A stretch of 5,542 nucleotides of DNA from NCBI GenBank assembly GCA_004299665.1, contig SCQZ01000026.1, forward strand, positions 1 through 5,542, in the 5' to 3' direction. The notes beneath the pieces were generated by a model. That model was not told where the DNA came from, did no database searches, and saw nothing but the letters and a program-made list of their open reading frames with translations. Source of the DNA: Jatrophihabitans sp. GTDB lineage: Bacteria > Actinomycetota > Actinomycetes > Mycobacteriales > Jatrophihabitantaceae. Positions 1 through 5,542 of the stretch are shown here, in pieces; within the stretch, counting starts at the first letter, position 1; every line of letters begins with the position of its first letter. The position numbers and the translations under genes were made by a program.

Positions 1-118
1 CGTTGCCGGCCAGGTCGAGCACGTCCTCGGCGGCGGGCCGGGGGCGGGGGAACCGCCGCAGGCCGGCGGCCTCGCGTGCGGCGAGCGCGACGCGCAACCG
101 CGCTAGCGCGTCACTCAT
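1..118 (-). CDS. bioF: 8-amino-7-oxononanoate synthase (KAPA synthase), N-terminal fragment
   Basis: This is the first 39 codons of a gene that runs off the left edge of the window. The product begins MSDALARLRVALAAREAAGL and reaches LDLAGN, the start of the LDLAGNDYLGL-type segment found near the N-terminus of BioF proteins. BioF is a cytoplasmic PLP enzyme that condenses pimeloyl-ACP or pimeloyl-CoA with alanine to give KAPA, the substrate of BioA. The ATG overlaps the bioA stop codon as ATGA, which implies translational coupling, and a GAGG motif at 126-129 lies seven bases upstream inside bioA. The identification rests on the short N-terminal match plus its place directly after bioA. The catalytic domain and PLP lysine lie outside the window, so completeness cannot be judged. 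Confidence 0.85.
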   Translation of the reverse strand, partial: MSDALARLRVALAAREAAGLRRFPRPRPAAEDVLDLAGN

Positions 119-1425
119 GCGAGCACCTCGTCGAGGGACTCGGCGACCACCCCGACCAGTTCGTCCAGGTCGCCGTCGGTGATCGCCAGCGGCGGCATCA
201 GGACGACGACGTCGCCGAGCGGCCGGATGATCACACCCCGGCGCCGGGCCGCGCTGCACACCGCGAAGCCCGTGCGCTCGGTCACCGGCAGCACCTCGAT
301 GCCGGTCATCGTGCCGACGCGGCGCACCTCGCGGACGCCTTCGTGCTCGCCGACCGGTTCGAGCAGTGCGCCCAGCCGCTCCCCGACGGCGGCGGCACGC
401 GCCACGGTCCCGCGCTCGTGCATCAGCGCGAGGTTGGCCAGCGCGGCGGCGCAGCACAGCGGGTTGGCGGTGTAGGTGTGCCCGTGGAAGAAGGTTCGCC
501 CGCTCGCCGCGTCCCCCAGGAAGGCCTCGTAGACGCTGTCCCGGACGAGCACGGCCGACAGCGGGAGGACGCCCCCGGTGAGCCGCTTGCCGACCACCAT
601 CAGGTCCGGCTCCACGCCGGCGTGATCGACGGCGAACCACCGGCCGGTCGCGCCGATGCCGGTGGCGACCTCGTCCACCAGCATGGCCGCGCCGAACTCG
701 TCGCACAGCCGCCGCACGCCGACCAGGAACGACGGGTCGTGGGTGAGGATGCCCCCGGCCGCCTGCACCAGCGGCTCGACGACGATCGCGCAGACGCGCT
801 CGCCCTCGCGGTGCAGGACCCCCCGCATCTCGGCGAGCACCTGCGCGGCGCGTTCGGCACGGGACTGGCCGGGTTCCATGATCCCGGGTGAGGCGACCAT
901 GCGGGTCTCGATCAGCAACGGCCGGTACGTCGCGTGGAACAGCTCCACCCCGCCGAGCGAGACGGCGCCGAGGGTGTCGCCGTGGTAGCCCTCGGCGCAG
1001 TGCACGTACAGCGGCCGGTCCTCGCCCCGCTGCACCGCCGCCTGGTAGGCGATCTTGATCGCCGCCTCGGCCGCGGACGAGCCGTCGCCGGCGAAGAACA
1101 CCTTGCCCAGACCGCGCGGGGCCACCCGCAGCAACTCCTCGGCGACGCGGATGCCCGGTTCGTGGGTGAGGCCGAGGAAGGTGGAGTGGTCCAGCCGCTC
1201 GGCCTGTTCGCGGATCGCCGCGTTGATCGATGGCTCGCCGTGGCCGTGGACGGTGACCCACAGGGAGGACACGCCGTCGAGGTACCGGTTGCCGTCGGTG
1301 TCGAACAGGTGGGCACCCCGGCCGCGGTCGATGACCAACGGGTCGTCCGACGGCCACAGCGCCTGCTGGGTGAAGGGGTGCCAGACGGCGGCGAGGTCCC
1401 GGGCGACGAGGTCGGGCACGCTCAC
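115..1425 (-). CDS. bioA: Adenosylmethionine- or lysine-dependent 7,8-diaminopelargonate aminotransferase
   Basis: This 436-residue class III PLP aminotransferase converts KAPA to DAPA, the third-last step of biotin synthesis, in the cytoplasm. Visible landmarks are WHPFTQ (15-20), SSLW with W56, VHGHG (59-63), the phosphate-binding GS at 115-116, GYHGD (146-150), the DE pair at 251-252, the PLP lysine K280 in GKRLTGG, HGHTYTANPL (314-323) and the substrate-carboxylate Arg in RPLGD (R401). The length is normal. The GTG start is preceded by GGGAAG at 1435-1440 with a nine-base gap; a second GTG two codons later is possible. It lies 50 bases after the MFS gene and overlaps bioF by four bases. 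Several motifs (WHPFTQ, HGHTYT, RPLGD) resemble the lysine-using Bacillus BioK more than E. coli BioA. The usual GFGRTG reads GIGATG here, with Ala259 replacing Arg. No BirA or BioQ operator is evident in the 50-base gap upstream. Confidence 0.93.
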   Translation of the reverse strand: MSVPDLVARDLAAVWHPFTQQALWPSDDPLVIDRGRGAHLFDTDGNRYLDGVSSLWVTVHGHGEPSINAAIREQAERLDHSTFLGLTHEPGIRVAEELLRVAPRGLGKVFFAGDGSSAAEAAIKIAYQAAVQRGEDRPLYVHCAEGYHGDTLGAVSLGGVELFHATYRPLLIETRMVASPGIMEPGQSRAERAAQVLAEMRGVLHREGERVCAIVVEPLVQAAGGILTHDPSFLVGVRRLCDEFGAAMLVDEVATGIGATGRWFAVDHAGVEPDLMVVGKRLTGGVLPLSAVLVRDSVYEAFLGDAASGRTFFHGHTYTANPLCCAAALANLALMHERGTVARAAAVGERLGALLEPVGEHEGVREVRRVGTMTGIEVLPVTERTGFAVCSAARRRGVIIRPLGDVVVLMPPLAITDGDLDELVGVVAESLDEVLA

Positions 1426-1475
1426 GCCGATGAGCTTCCCAGACCCGCCGCCCGGGCCCGGCAGCCGGTCCGCGC

Positions 1476-3014
1476 TCAGGCGGGGACCGGCGCGGACCCG
1501 GCCGGCTCGCGCACGTCGCGCCGCAGGTGGCCGGGCCGCGCGAAGCACAGCACCGCCACCAGGCCGAGCAGCGCCACCAGCGCGGGAAGCACGGTGGCCT
1601 GTGCCATCGCCGCGGCGAACCCGTGTTGCACCGCCTCCGGCAGCGGCTGCCCCGCGGCGCCGGTGACGAAGGAGCGGCCGTGCAGGCCCGGCAGTTCGGC
1701 GCTCAGGCGGGACTGCATCATCACGCCGATGGCGGCGCTGCCGAGCACCGCGCCCACCTGGCGGGTGGTGTTGTACACGCCCGACCCGGCACCGGCCTGC
1801 GACATCGGCAGGTTGCGGGTCACGGTGGTGGAGATGGGCGACCACATGAATCCGTTGGCGACGCCCAGCAACGCGATCGGCAGCAGCAGCGTCCAGATCG
1901 CCGCGTGCGGACGCATGACCGCCGCCAGCCACAGCAGCGACGCCGGAAGGGCACTCAGCCCGATCCCGGCGATCCACCTCGGGTGGTACTGGTCGGAGAG
2001 CTTGCCGACGAACGGCGCCAGGACCCCGGACAGCACCGACGTCGGAACCATCAGCAGCGCGGCGCGGGTCGGGCTCAGACCCAGCACCTCCTGGGCGTAC
2101 AGCATGATCGGGAACGAGAGCGCGATGATCGCGAAGCCGACCGTGGTGATCGCGACGTTGGCGAGGGTGAAGTTGCGGTCCCGGAACAGCGTCAGCGGCA
2201 CGAGTGGCTCCCCGGTGTTGCGCCGCTGCCACCGGACGAACACCGCGAGCACCGCTGCGCCGGCAGCGATCATGGCCCAGATGCCGGCCGACCAGTTCCA
2301 GCTCTGCCCCTCCTGGATGCCGAAGACGAGCAGGAACATGCCGACGGCGCTCAGCCCGACCCCGCGCAGGTCGAAGGTGTGCACGTGCGTCTCCAGGGAC
2401 GGCACCAGCCGCCACGCGAGGGCGAACGCGACCACCCCGACCGGGACGTTCACGAAGAAGATCCACTCCCAGCCGAGGTTGTCCACCAGCACGCCACCGG
2501 CGATGGGGCCGAACAGGCTCGCCGCCCCGGCGACCGCGCCCCAGACCCCCATCGCCTGCCCGCGCCGGGTGGCCGGGAAGATCCGGGTGATCACCGCCAT
2601 CGTCTGCGGCGTCATCATCGACGCGCCCAGCCCCTGGAACACCCGCGCGAGGATCAGCATCGCGATGCTGCCGGTCAGCCCGCACCACAGCGAACTGGCG
2701 GTGAACAGGGTCAGGCCCGCGAGGTAGAGCGCCTTCGGGCCCACGCGATCGCCGAGCCGGCCGGTCACCAGCAGCGGGACCGCGTAGGCCAGCAGGTACG
2801 CACTGGTCACCCAGACGACGCTGTTCACGCCGGTGTGCAGCGAGTCCATGATCGCCGGTGTCGCCACGAAGACGATCGTCGAGTCCACCAGGATCATGAA
2901 GAAGCCCAGGCACAGCGCCCACAGCGCCGGCCAGGGACGCACCGGCGCGCCTGCGCCGTGGGGTCCGGGCGGCGACGTCGGCGCGGTCGTGGGGTCGGTC
3001 ACGGCCTCGGCCAC
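1476..3014 (-). CDS. DHA2-family (EmrB/QacA type) 14-TM MFS exporter
   Basis: This 512-residue inner-membrane protein has about 14 hydrophobic helices between residues 30 and 492, as expected for proton-driven DHA2 drug/metabolite antiporters. Family motifs are visible: DSTIVFVATP at helix 1 (44-53) with the membrane Asp, GRLGDRVGPK (85-94, motif A), LARVFQGLGA with R124 (motif B), and GAASLFGPIAGG (163-174, motif C), which marks exporters. The first roughly 27 residues are a Pro-rich cytoplasmic tail. I chose the GTG at 3014 because AGGGA lies six bases upstream. A GTG at 3002 is an alternative: it overlaps the padR-remnant stop as GTGA but lacks a well-spaced ribosome site. An upstream extension to 3077 reads as low-complexity Arg/Pro and is unlikely. 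A PadR repressor fragment directly upstream suggests it was once PadR-controlled. It precedes bioA by 50 bases and is probably co-transcribed with it. The substrate cannot be told from the sequence. Confidence 0.9.
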   Translation of the reverse strand: MAEAVTDPTTAPTSPPGPHGAGAPVRPWPALWALCLGFFMILVDSTIVFVATPAIMDSLHTGVNSVVWVTSAYLLAYAVPLLVTGRLGDRVGPKALYLAGLTLFTASSLWCGLTGSIAMLILARVFQGLGASMMTPQTMAVITRIFPATRRGQAMGVWGAVAGAASLFGPIAGGVLVDNLGWEWIFFVNVPVGVVAFALAWRLVPSLETHVHTFDLRGVGLSAVGMFLLVFGIQEGQSWNWSAGIWAMIAAGAAVLAVFVRWQRRNTGEPLVPLTLFRDRNFTLANVAITTVGFAIIALSFPIMLYAQEVLGLSPTRAALLMVPTSVLSGVLAPFVGKLSDQYHPRWIAGIGLSALPASLLWLAAVMRPHAAIWTLLLPIALLGVANGFMWSPISTTVTRNLPMSQAGAGSGVYNTTRQVGAVLGSAAIGVMMQSRLSAELPGLHGRSFVTGAAGQPLPEAVQHGFAAAMAQATVLPALVALLGLVAVLCFARPGHLRRDVREPAGSAPVPA

Positions 3015-3251
3015 GGCAGGTCCCTGCTCTCGATCCGGTCGACGAACCGGGACAGCCGGTCCCGCTCGGTCGCGCACAGCGTGCCCTGGTAGTCGATGGC
3101 GAGCCGGTACGCCTCGGGCACGGCCAGCTTACGCAGCCCCATACTCGTTCACCGGGGTCCGCACCAGGTCCCGGGTACGGGCGGCGAGCGCGGCGCGGCC
3201 GTCATCGGTGATCGCGTAGGTGGTTCGCTCGACGGTCCGGCCGGTGACGCC
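2999..3251 (-). pseudogene. Remnant of a PadR-family transcriptional repressor
   Basis: Two reading frames together encode pieces of one PadR protein. The first frame (3251 to a TAA ending at 3129) reads TVERTTYAITDDGRAALAA then RTRDLVRTPVNEYG. This is the wing of the winged helix (the usual PERTVYxITDxGR pattern) and the start of the linker. The second frame (from about 3142 to a TGA ending at 2999) reads VPEAYRLAIDYQGTL and ends RFVDRIESRDLPWP, matching the C-terminal dimerisation helices of PadR proteins. The recognition helix region (roughly 45 residues) and an internal stretch of perhaps 70-80 residues are missing, and the two pieces are out of frame. The final TGA overlaps a possible MFS start as GTGA, a typical padR-efflux pump arrangement. 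The remnant cannot bind DNA. The second piece could be a 47-residue ORF from the ATG at 3142, but I see no reason to think it functional. Confidence 0.72.
3021..3025 (-). promoter_or_regulatory. Ribosome binding site of the MFS exporter
   Basis: The minus strand reads AGGGA here, six bases before the GTG at 3014. It favours that start over the GTG at 3002, whose only purine-rich stretch (GAGG) sits two bases from the codon, too close for normal initiation. Confidence 0.5.
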
Positions 3252-3274
3252 TCACCCCATGGACCTCACCCCAT
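3250..3274. repeat. 11-bp direct repeat at the dinB/padR-remnant junction
   Basis: The minus-strand sequence ATGGGGTGAGG occurs at 3274-3264 and again at 3260-3250, a 14-base period with a three-base spacer. The first copy carries the last two codons and stop of the DinB gene (ATG GGG TGA). The second repeats them just beyond the stop, exactly where the padR remnant becomes readable. It looks like a short tandem duplication or a recombination scar. Confidence 0.8.
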
Positions 3275-3781
3275 CGACTTTGCGCCGTCGATCCCCTCCC
3301 GGACGATGTCGGCGTGCCCGGCGTGCTGCGCGGTCTCGGCGACGATGTGCAGCATCACCTGCCGGGCGCTCCAGCGTGCGCCGGGTGGGAACCACGGCGC
3401 CGCCGGCAGCGGCTGCTCGGCGTCCAGGTCGGGCAGGTCGGCCACCATCGCGTCCGTCCGCGCGGCCACCTGCTCGTAGCCGGCGAGCAGGCCGGCCAGC
3501 GTCTCGCCCGGCTGCATGACGAAGCCGGCGGCGCGCGCTGCAAACACGGCCGGGTCGTCGTTCGGCGGGAAGGCCGCCGGCCCCTCGGTGACGAAGCGCT
3601 GCCAGGTCGACTCCACGCTGGCGACGTGCTTGATCAACCCACCGACGGTCAATTCGCTCGCGCCGGAGCGGGTCGCGGCCTGGTCGTCGCTCAGGTCGCG
3701 GGCCGTGTACCTCAGGAAGTACCGCGCCTTCTGCAGCGCGGCGATCAGGTCGGAACGTTCGCGGGTCGGCGTCGTCGTCAT
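3266..3781 (-). CDS. DinB-family (DUF664) putative metal-binding protein
   Basis: The 171-residue product fits the DinB/YfiT-like four-helix bundle superfamily, DUF664 branch. Members are small cytoplasmic proteins that carry a divalent metal; some relatives are thiol-dependent transferases (for example mycothiol-dependent), but most, like this one, have no known substrate. Visible features are LIKHVASVE with H52 in helix 2, and the C-terminal HIVAETAQHAGHADIVRE (145-162), in which E149 and H153 occupy the places of the two helix-4 metal ligands, followed by a typical IDGAKSMG end. The ATG at 3781 starts at MTTTPTRERSD and has no convincing Shine-Dalgarno, but a TAGCGT hexamer lies seven bases upstream, compatible with leaderless translation. 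An upstream TTG at 3811 is a poor alternative. It follows phoH2 by 51 bases on the same strand. The stop lies inside a short repeat, and padR debris follows. Confidence 0.85.
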   Translation of the reverse strand: MTTTPTRERSDLIAALQKARYFLRYTARDLSDDQAATRSGASELTVGGLIKHVASVESTWQRFVTEGPAAFPPNDDPAVFAARAAGFVMQPGETLAGLLAGYEQVAARTDAMVADLPDLDAEQPLPAAPWFPPGARWSARQVMLHIVAETAQHAGHADIVREGIDGAKSMG

Positions 3782-3788
3782 GCCTGAC

Positions 3789-3794
3789 ACGCTA
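3789..3794 (-). promoter_or_regulatory. Possible -10 element for a leaderless dinB-like transcript
   Basis: The minus strand reads TAGCGT, fitting the actinobacterial TANNNT -10 consensus, and ends seven bases before the ATG at 3781. That spacing would place the transcription start at or beside the start codon. No good -35 box is present about 17 bases upstream, so support is limited to the -10 match, its spacing and the absence of a ribosome site. Confidence 0.35.
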
Positions 3795-3832
3795 GGCGTT
3801 CGGTGGGACAACGGCGGCGCTCGACGGCGTGC

Positions 3833-5188
3833 CTACAGCGGGAGGTCCTCCAGCATCTCGGTGACCAGCGCCGCGATGGGCGAGCGCTCCGATCGCGTCA
3901 GCGTCACGTGCGCGAAGAGCGGGTGCCCGCGCAGCGTCTCGATCACCGCGGCGACACCGTCGTGCCGGCCGACGCGCAGGTTGTCGCGCTGCGCCACGTC
4001 GTGGGTCAGCACCACCCGCGAGCCGGTCCCGATCCGCGAGAGCACCGTCAGCAGCACGTTGCGCTCGAGCGACTGCGCCTCGTCGACGATGACGAACGAG
4101 TCGTGCAGCGAGCGGCCGCGGATGTGGGTGAGCGGCAGCACCTCGAGCATCCCGCGATCGAGCACCTCGTCGAGCACGTCCTGGGACACCAGCGCGCCCA
4201 GCGTGTCGAACACGGCCTGCGCCCAGGGCGCCATCTTCTCGCTCTCGCTGCCCGGCAGGTACCCCAGCTCCTGCCCCCCCACGGCGTACAGCGGCCGGAA
4301 GACGACCACCCGCTTGTGCAGGCGGCGCTCCAGGACCGCCTCCAGCCCCGCGCACAGCGCCAGCGCGGACTTGCCGGTCCCGGCCCGGCCGCCGAGGGAG
4401 ACGATGCCGATCTCCGGGTCGAGCAGCAGGTCCAGGGCCACCCGCTGCTCAGCGGACCGGCCGTGGATGCCGAAGGCCTCGCGGTCCCCGCGGACCAGGC
4501 GTACCTGCTTGTCCGCCGTCACCCGGGCCAGCGCCGAACCCTTGATCGAGTGCAGCACCAGTCCGGTGTGGCACGGCAGGTCCGAGGACGGCGCGAAGTC
4601 CGGGTGCGTGGCGAGATCGAGCAGGTCGCCGTCGTAGAGGGCGTCGACCGTCTCGGGCGCGACGTCCAGCTCGGCCGTACCGGTCCAACCGATCGAGTCG
4701 GCCACCGGGTGCATGCGGTACTCGTCCGCCGCCACGCCGACCGACGCCGCCTTGACACGCAGCGGCATGTCCTTGCTGACCAGCGTGACGTCCGCGCCGT
4801 CCGGACCCTCGCTGCCCAGGTTGAGGGCGACGGCCAGGATGCGCGAGTCGTTGCTGTCGATGCGAAAACCTGCCGGCAGCGTCGACAGGTCGGAGTGGTT
4901 CAGCTCCACCCGCAGCGTTCCGCCGTCCTCGCCGATCGGCACCGGCGCGTCCAGCCTGCCGTGCTCGATGCGCAGGTCGTCCAGCGTGCGCAGGGTCTGG
5001 CGGGCGAACCAGCCGAGTTCGGGGTGGTGCCGCTTGCCCTCGAGTTCGCTGATGACGACCAGGGGCAGCACCACCTCGTGCTCGCCGAAGCGCCCGAGCG
5101 CACCGGGGTCGGAGAGCAGGACGGACGTGTCGAGGACGAAGGTGCGCCGGCGGGCGGTGCTTCCCACGCGGCTCGGCTCAGCGGTCAC
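3833..5188 (-). CDS. phoH2: PhoH2: PIN-domain ribonuclease fused to PhoH-type ATPase
   Basis: The 451-residue protein joins an N-terminal PIN nuclease (about 14-160) to a C-terminal PhoH ATPase (about 240-450). PIN acidic residues are visible at D20 in VLDTSVLL, E48 in ISELEGKR, D111/D114 in DSNDSRIL and D140 in SKD. The ATPase has a Walker A GGRAGTGKSA (266-275, K273), the PhoH signature RPLYAVGGQELGYLPG (298-313) followed by SESEK, the HIRGRS segment (355-360), a Walker B VIVDEAQ (366-372) and the sensor-like LTHDVAQRDN (394-403). Mycobacterial PhoH2 is reported to be a sequence-specific RNase/RNA helicase paired with a small antitoxin, PhoAT. Length and domain order are full and no key residue is missing. 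The GTG start is well supported by AGGAG six bases upstream. The gene is followed 51 bases later by the DinB-like gene. A short upstream ORF overlaps the start as GTGA. Confidence 0.95.
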   Translation of the reverse strand: MTAEPSRVGSTARRRTFVLDTSVLLSDPGALGRFGEHEVVLPLVVISELEGKRHHPELGWFARQTLRTLDDLRIEHGRLDAPVPIGEDGGTLRVELNHSDLSTLPAGFRIDSNDSRILAVALNLGSEGPDGADVTLVSKDMPLRVKAASVGVAADEYRMHPVADSIGWTGTAELDVAPETVDALYDGDLLDLATHPDFAPSSDLPCHTGLVLHSIKGSALARVTADKQVRLVRGDREAFGIHGRSAEQRVALDLLLDPEIGIVSLGGRAGTGKSALALCAGLEAVLERRLHKRVVVFRPLYAVGGQELGYLPGSESEKMAPWAQAVFDTLGALVSQDVLDEVLDRGMLEVLPLTHIRGRSLHDSFVIVDEAQSLERNVLLTVLSRIGTGSRVVLTHDVAQRDNLRVGRHDGVAAVIETLRGHPLFAHVTLTRSERSPIAALVTEMLEDLPL

Positions 5189-5194
5189 GGATCG

Positions 5195-5199
5195 CTCCT
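5195..5199 (-). promoter_or_regulatory. Ribosome binding site of phoH2
   Basis: The minus strand reads AGGAG with a six-base gap to the GTG at 5188. It is the strongest Shine-Dalgarno in the window and fixes the phoH2 start. Confidence 0.75.
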
Positions 5200-5491
5200 G
5201 GCGGGATCGGGGTACGGCGCGCGCTCGCGCGTTCGCACCGGCGAGGATTTCCGGTCGGTCCCTCGGGCGCGTCCGGGTACGCCCAGCAGGACCGGTCCGG
5301 TCCCTCCGCTGGAACGTGCCACCGTCACGGGACCTCCCGCGCAGGCCGGTCGGGCCGGCCCGCTGTCCGCGACGCTACGTCGGCAGGTTCCCGAGCCGGG
5401 CAAGGCGCGCCGATGCGGACCCGCCGCCGCCGCGCCCCCACGCCGGCTTCCCCCCTCGCCCGACCGGCTCCGGGCCAGGTTTCCGGTCACA

Positions 5492-5531
5492 CGGGCGGGG
5501 AAGCGGGAGCCGGACACAGCTTCCCCGCCCG
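5492..5531. terminator. 13-bp perfect hairpin, possible terminator
   Basis: The arm CGGGCGGGGAAGC (5492-5504) is exactly complementary to GCTTCCCCGCCCG (5519-5531) across a 14-base loop. A mismatch followed by two further pairs can extend the stem. Neither side carries a T-run, but stems without U-tails are common terminators in high-GC actinobacteria. It lies 300 bases upstream of phoH2 and may end a gene beyond the right edge. Only 11 bases remain on that side, so the direction cannot be set. Confidence 0.5.
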
Positions 5532-5542
5532 CGTCACCAGAA

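Larger units (their letters stand above)
5189..5542. other. Non-coding leader upstream of phoH2
   Basis: No gene is confidently supported in this 354-base stretch. On the minus strand it holds the phoH2 ribosome site, a short ORF of 47 codons (5185-5328) preceded by GGGAGG at 5333-5338 and ending in a GTGA overlap with phoH2, a TAGCGT hexamer at 5372-5377 with TTGCCC at 5398-5403 (spacing of 20, too long for a good promoter), and a hairpin near the window end. The ORF can be read back to a GTG at 5517, but that start lies in the hairpin loop. Its codons carry A or T in the third position in about 11 of 47 cases, against 3 of the first 30 in phoH2, so it looks only weakly coding. The promoter of phoH2 is probably here but cannot be placed firmly. 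Confidence 0.6.

Noticed and set aside
31..50. G-rich run inside bioF as a G-quadruplex
   Set aside because: Only three runs of three or more G are present with short loops, and the stretch is explained by Pro/Arg codons of bioF.
934..2727. Plus-strand open frame of 597 codons antisense to bioA and the MFS gene
   Set aside because: No recognisable domain, low-complexity composition, and it lies opposite two well-supported genes; an antisense shadow of GC-rich codons.
115..2922. A single 935-codon open frame joining bioA to upstream sequence, resembling a fusion protein
   Set aside because: Upstream of 1425 it reads out of frame through the MFS gene and gives an Arg/Pro/Gly-rich sequence with no domain. 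The frame is open only because stops are rare at this GC content; bioA has its own start.
3015..3077. N-terminal extension of the MFS protein to a start at 3077
   Set aside because: The added residues are Arg/Pro-rich and overlap the padR remnant read in a different, recognisable frame; the GTG at 3014 has the better context.
1527..3092. Plus-strand open frame of 521 codons opposite the MFS gene
   Set aside because: Gln/His/Arg/Gly-rich translation typical of the complement of a membrane-protein gene; no motif seen.
5351..5362. 12-bp palindrome CGGGCCGGCCCG upstream of phoH2 as an operator
   Set aside because: Palindromes made only of G and C are frequent by chance in this background, and no regulator or second copy supports it.
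5372..5403. TTGCCC/TAGCGT pair as the phoH2 promoter
   Set aside because: The spacing is 20 bases, beyond the usual 16-19, and the boxes are weak; noted in the leader entry but not called as a promoter.
5185..5517. Full 110-codon ORF upstream of phoH2
   Set aside because: Its start lies in the loop of the 5492-5531 hairpin, and the sequence is low-complexity with poor codon bias. Only the 47-codon distal part has a ribosome-site-like motif, and that is kept as a tentative finding.

Overview
The window is very GC-rich, and its genes use almost only G or C at third codon positions. The gene families (PIN-PhoH2, a DUF664-type DinB protein, a PadR/DHA2 efflux pair, and a biotin cluster starting bioA-bioF) point to a high-GC actinobacterium. 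A Pseudonocardiales-like host is plausible but cannot be fixed from the sequence alone.

Every supported gene lies on the minus strand, so transcription runs from high to low coordinates. From right to left: a non-coding leader with a strong hairpin near the window edge (5189-5542); phoH2, a PIN-domain ribonuclease fused to a PhoH ATPase (3833-5188); a small DinB/DUF664 protein (3266-3781) that may be translated from a leaderless transcript; the broken remains of a PadR-family repressor (about 2999-3251); a 14-helix DHA2-type major facilitator exporter (1476-3014); bioA (115-1425); and the first 39 codons of bioF (1-118, cut by the window edge).

The MFS gene, bioA and bioF look like one transcription unit: the MFS-bioA gap is 50 bases and bioA overlaps bioF by four bases (ATGA). 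BioF makes 7-keto-8-aminopelargonate (KAPA) and BioA transaminates it to 7,8-diaminopelargonate (DAPA), so the left end is the middle of a biotin biosynthesis operon. The exporter is linked by position only; its family is normally drug or metabolite efflux and no biotin role is proven.

The most interesting points are these. (1) BioA resembles the lysine-using Bacillus BioK type rather than the E. coli SAM-using type, and has Ala where the usual GFGRTG motif has Arg. (2) The PadR regulator next to the exporter has lost its DNA-binding half and an internal segment, and its decay starts at an 11-bp direct repeat that copies the end of the DinB gene. (3) A short ORF overlaps the phoH2 start by GTGA, the position expected for a PhoAT-like antitoxin, although its codon use argues against it. 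I see no clear new defence or mobile system, no RNA genes and no CRISPR array.
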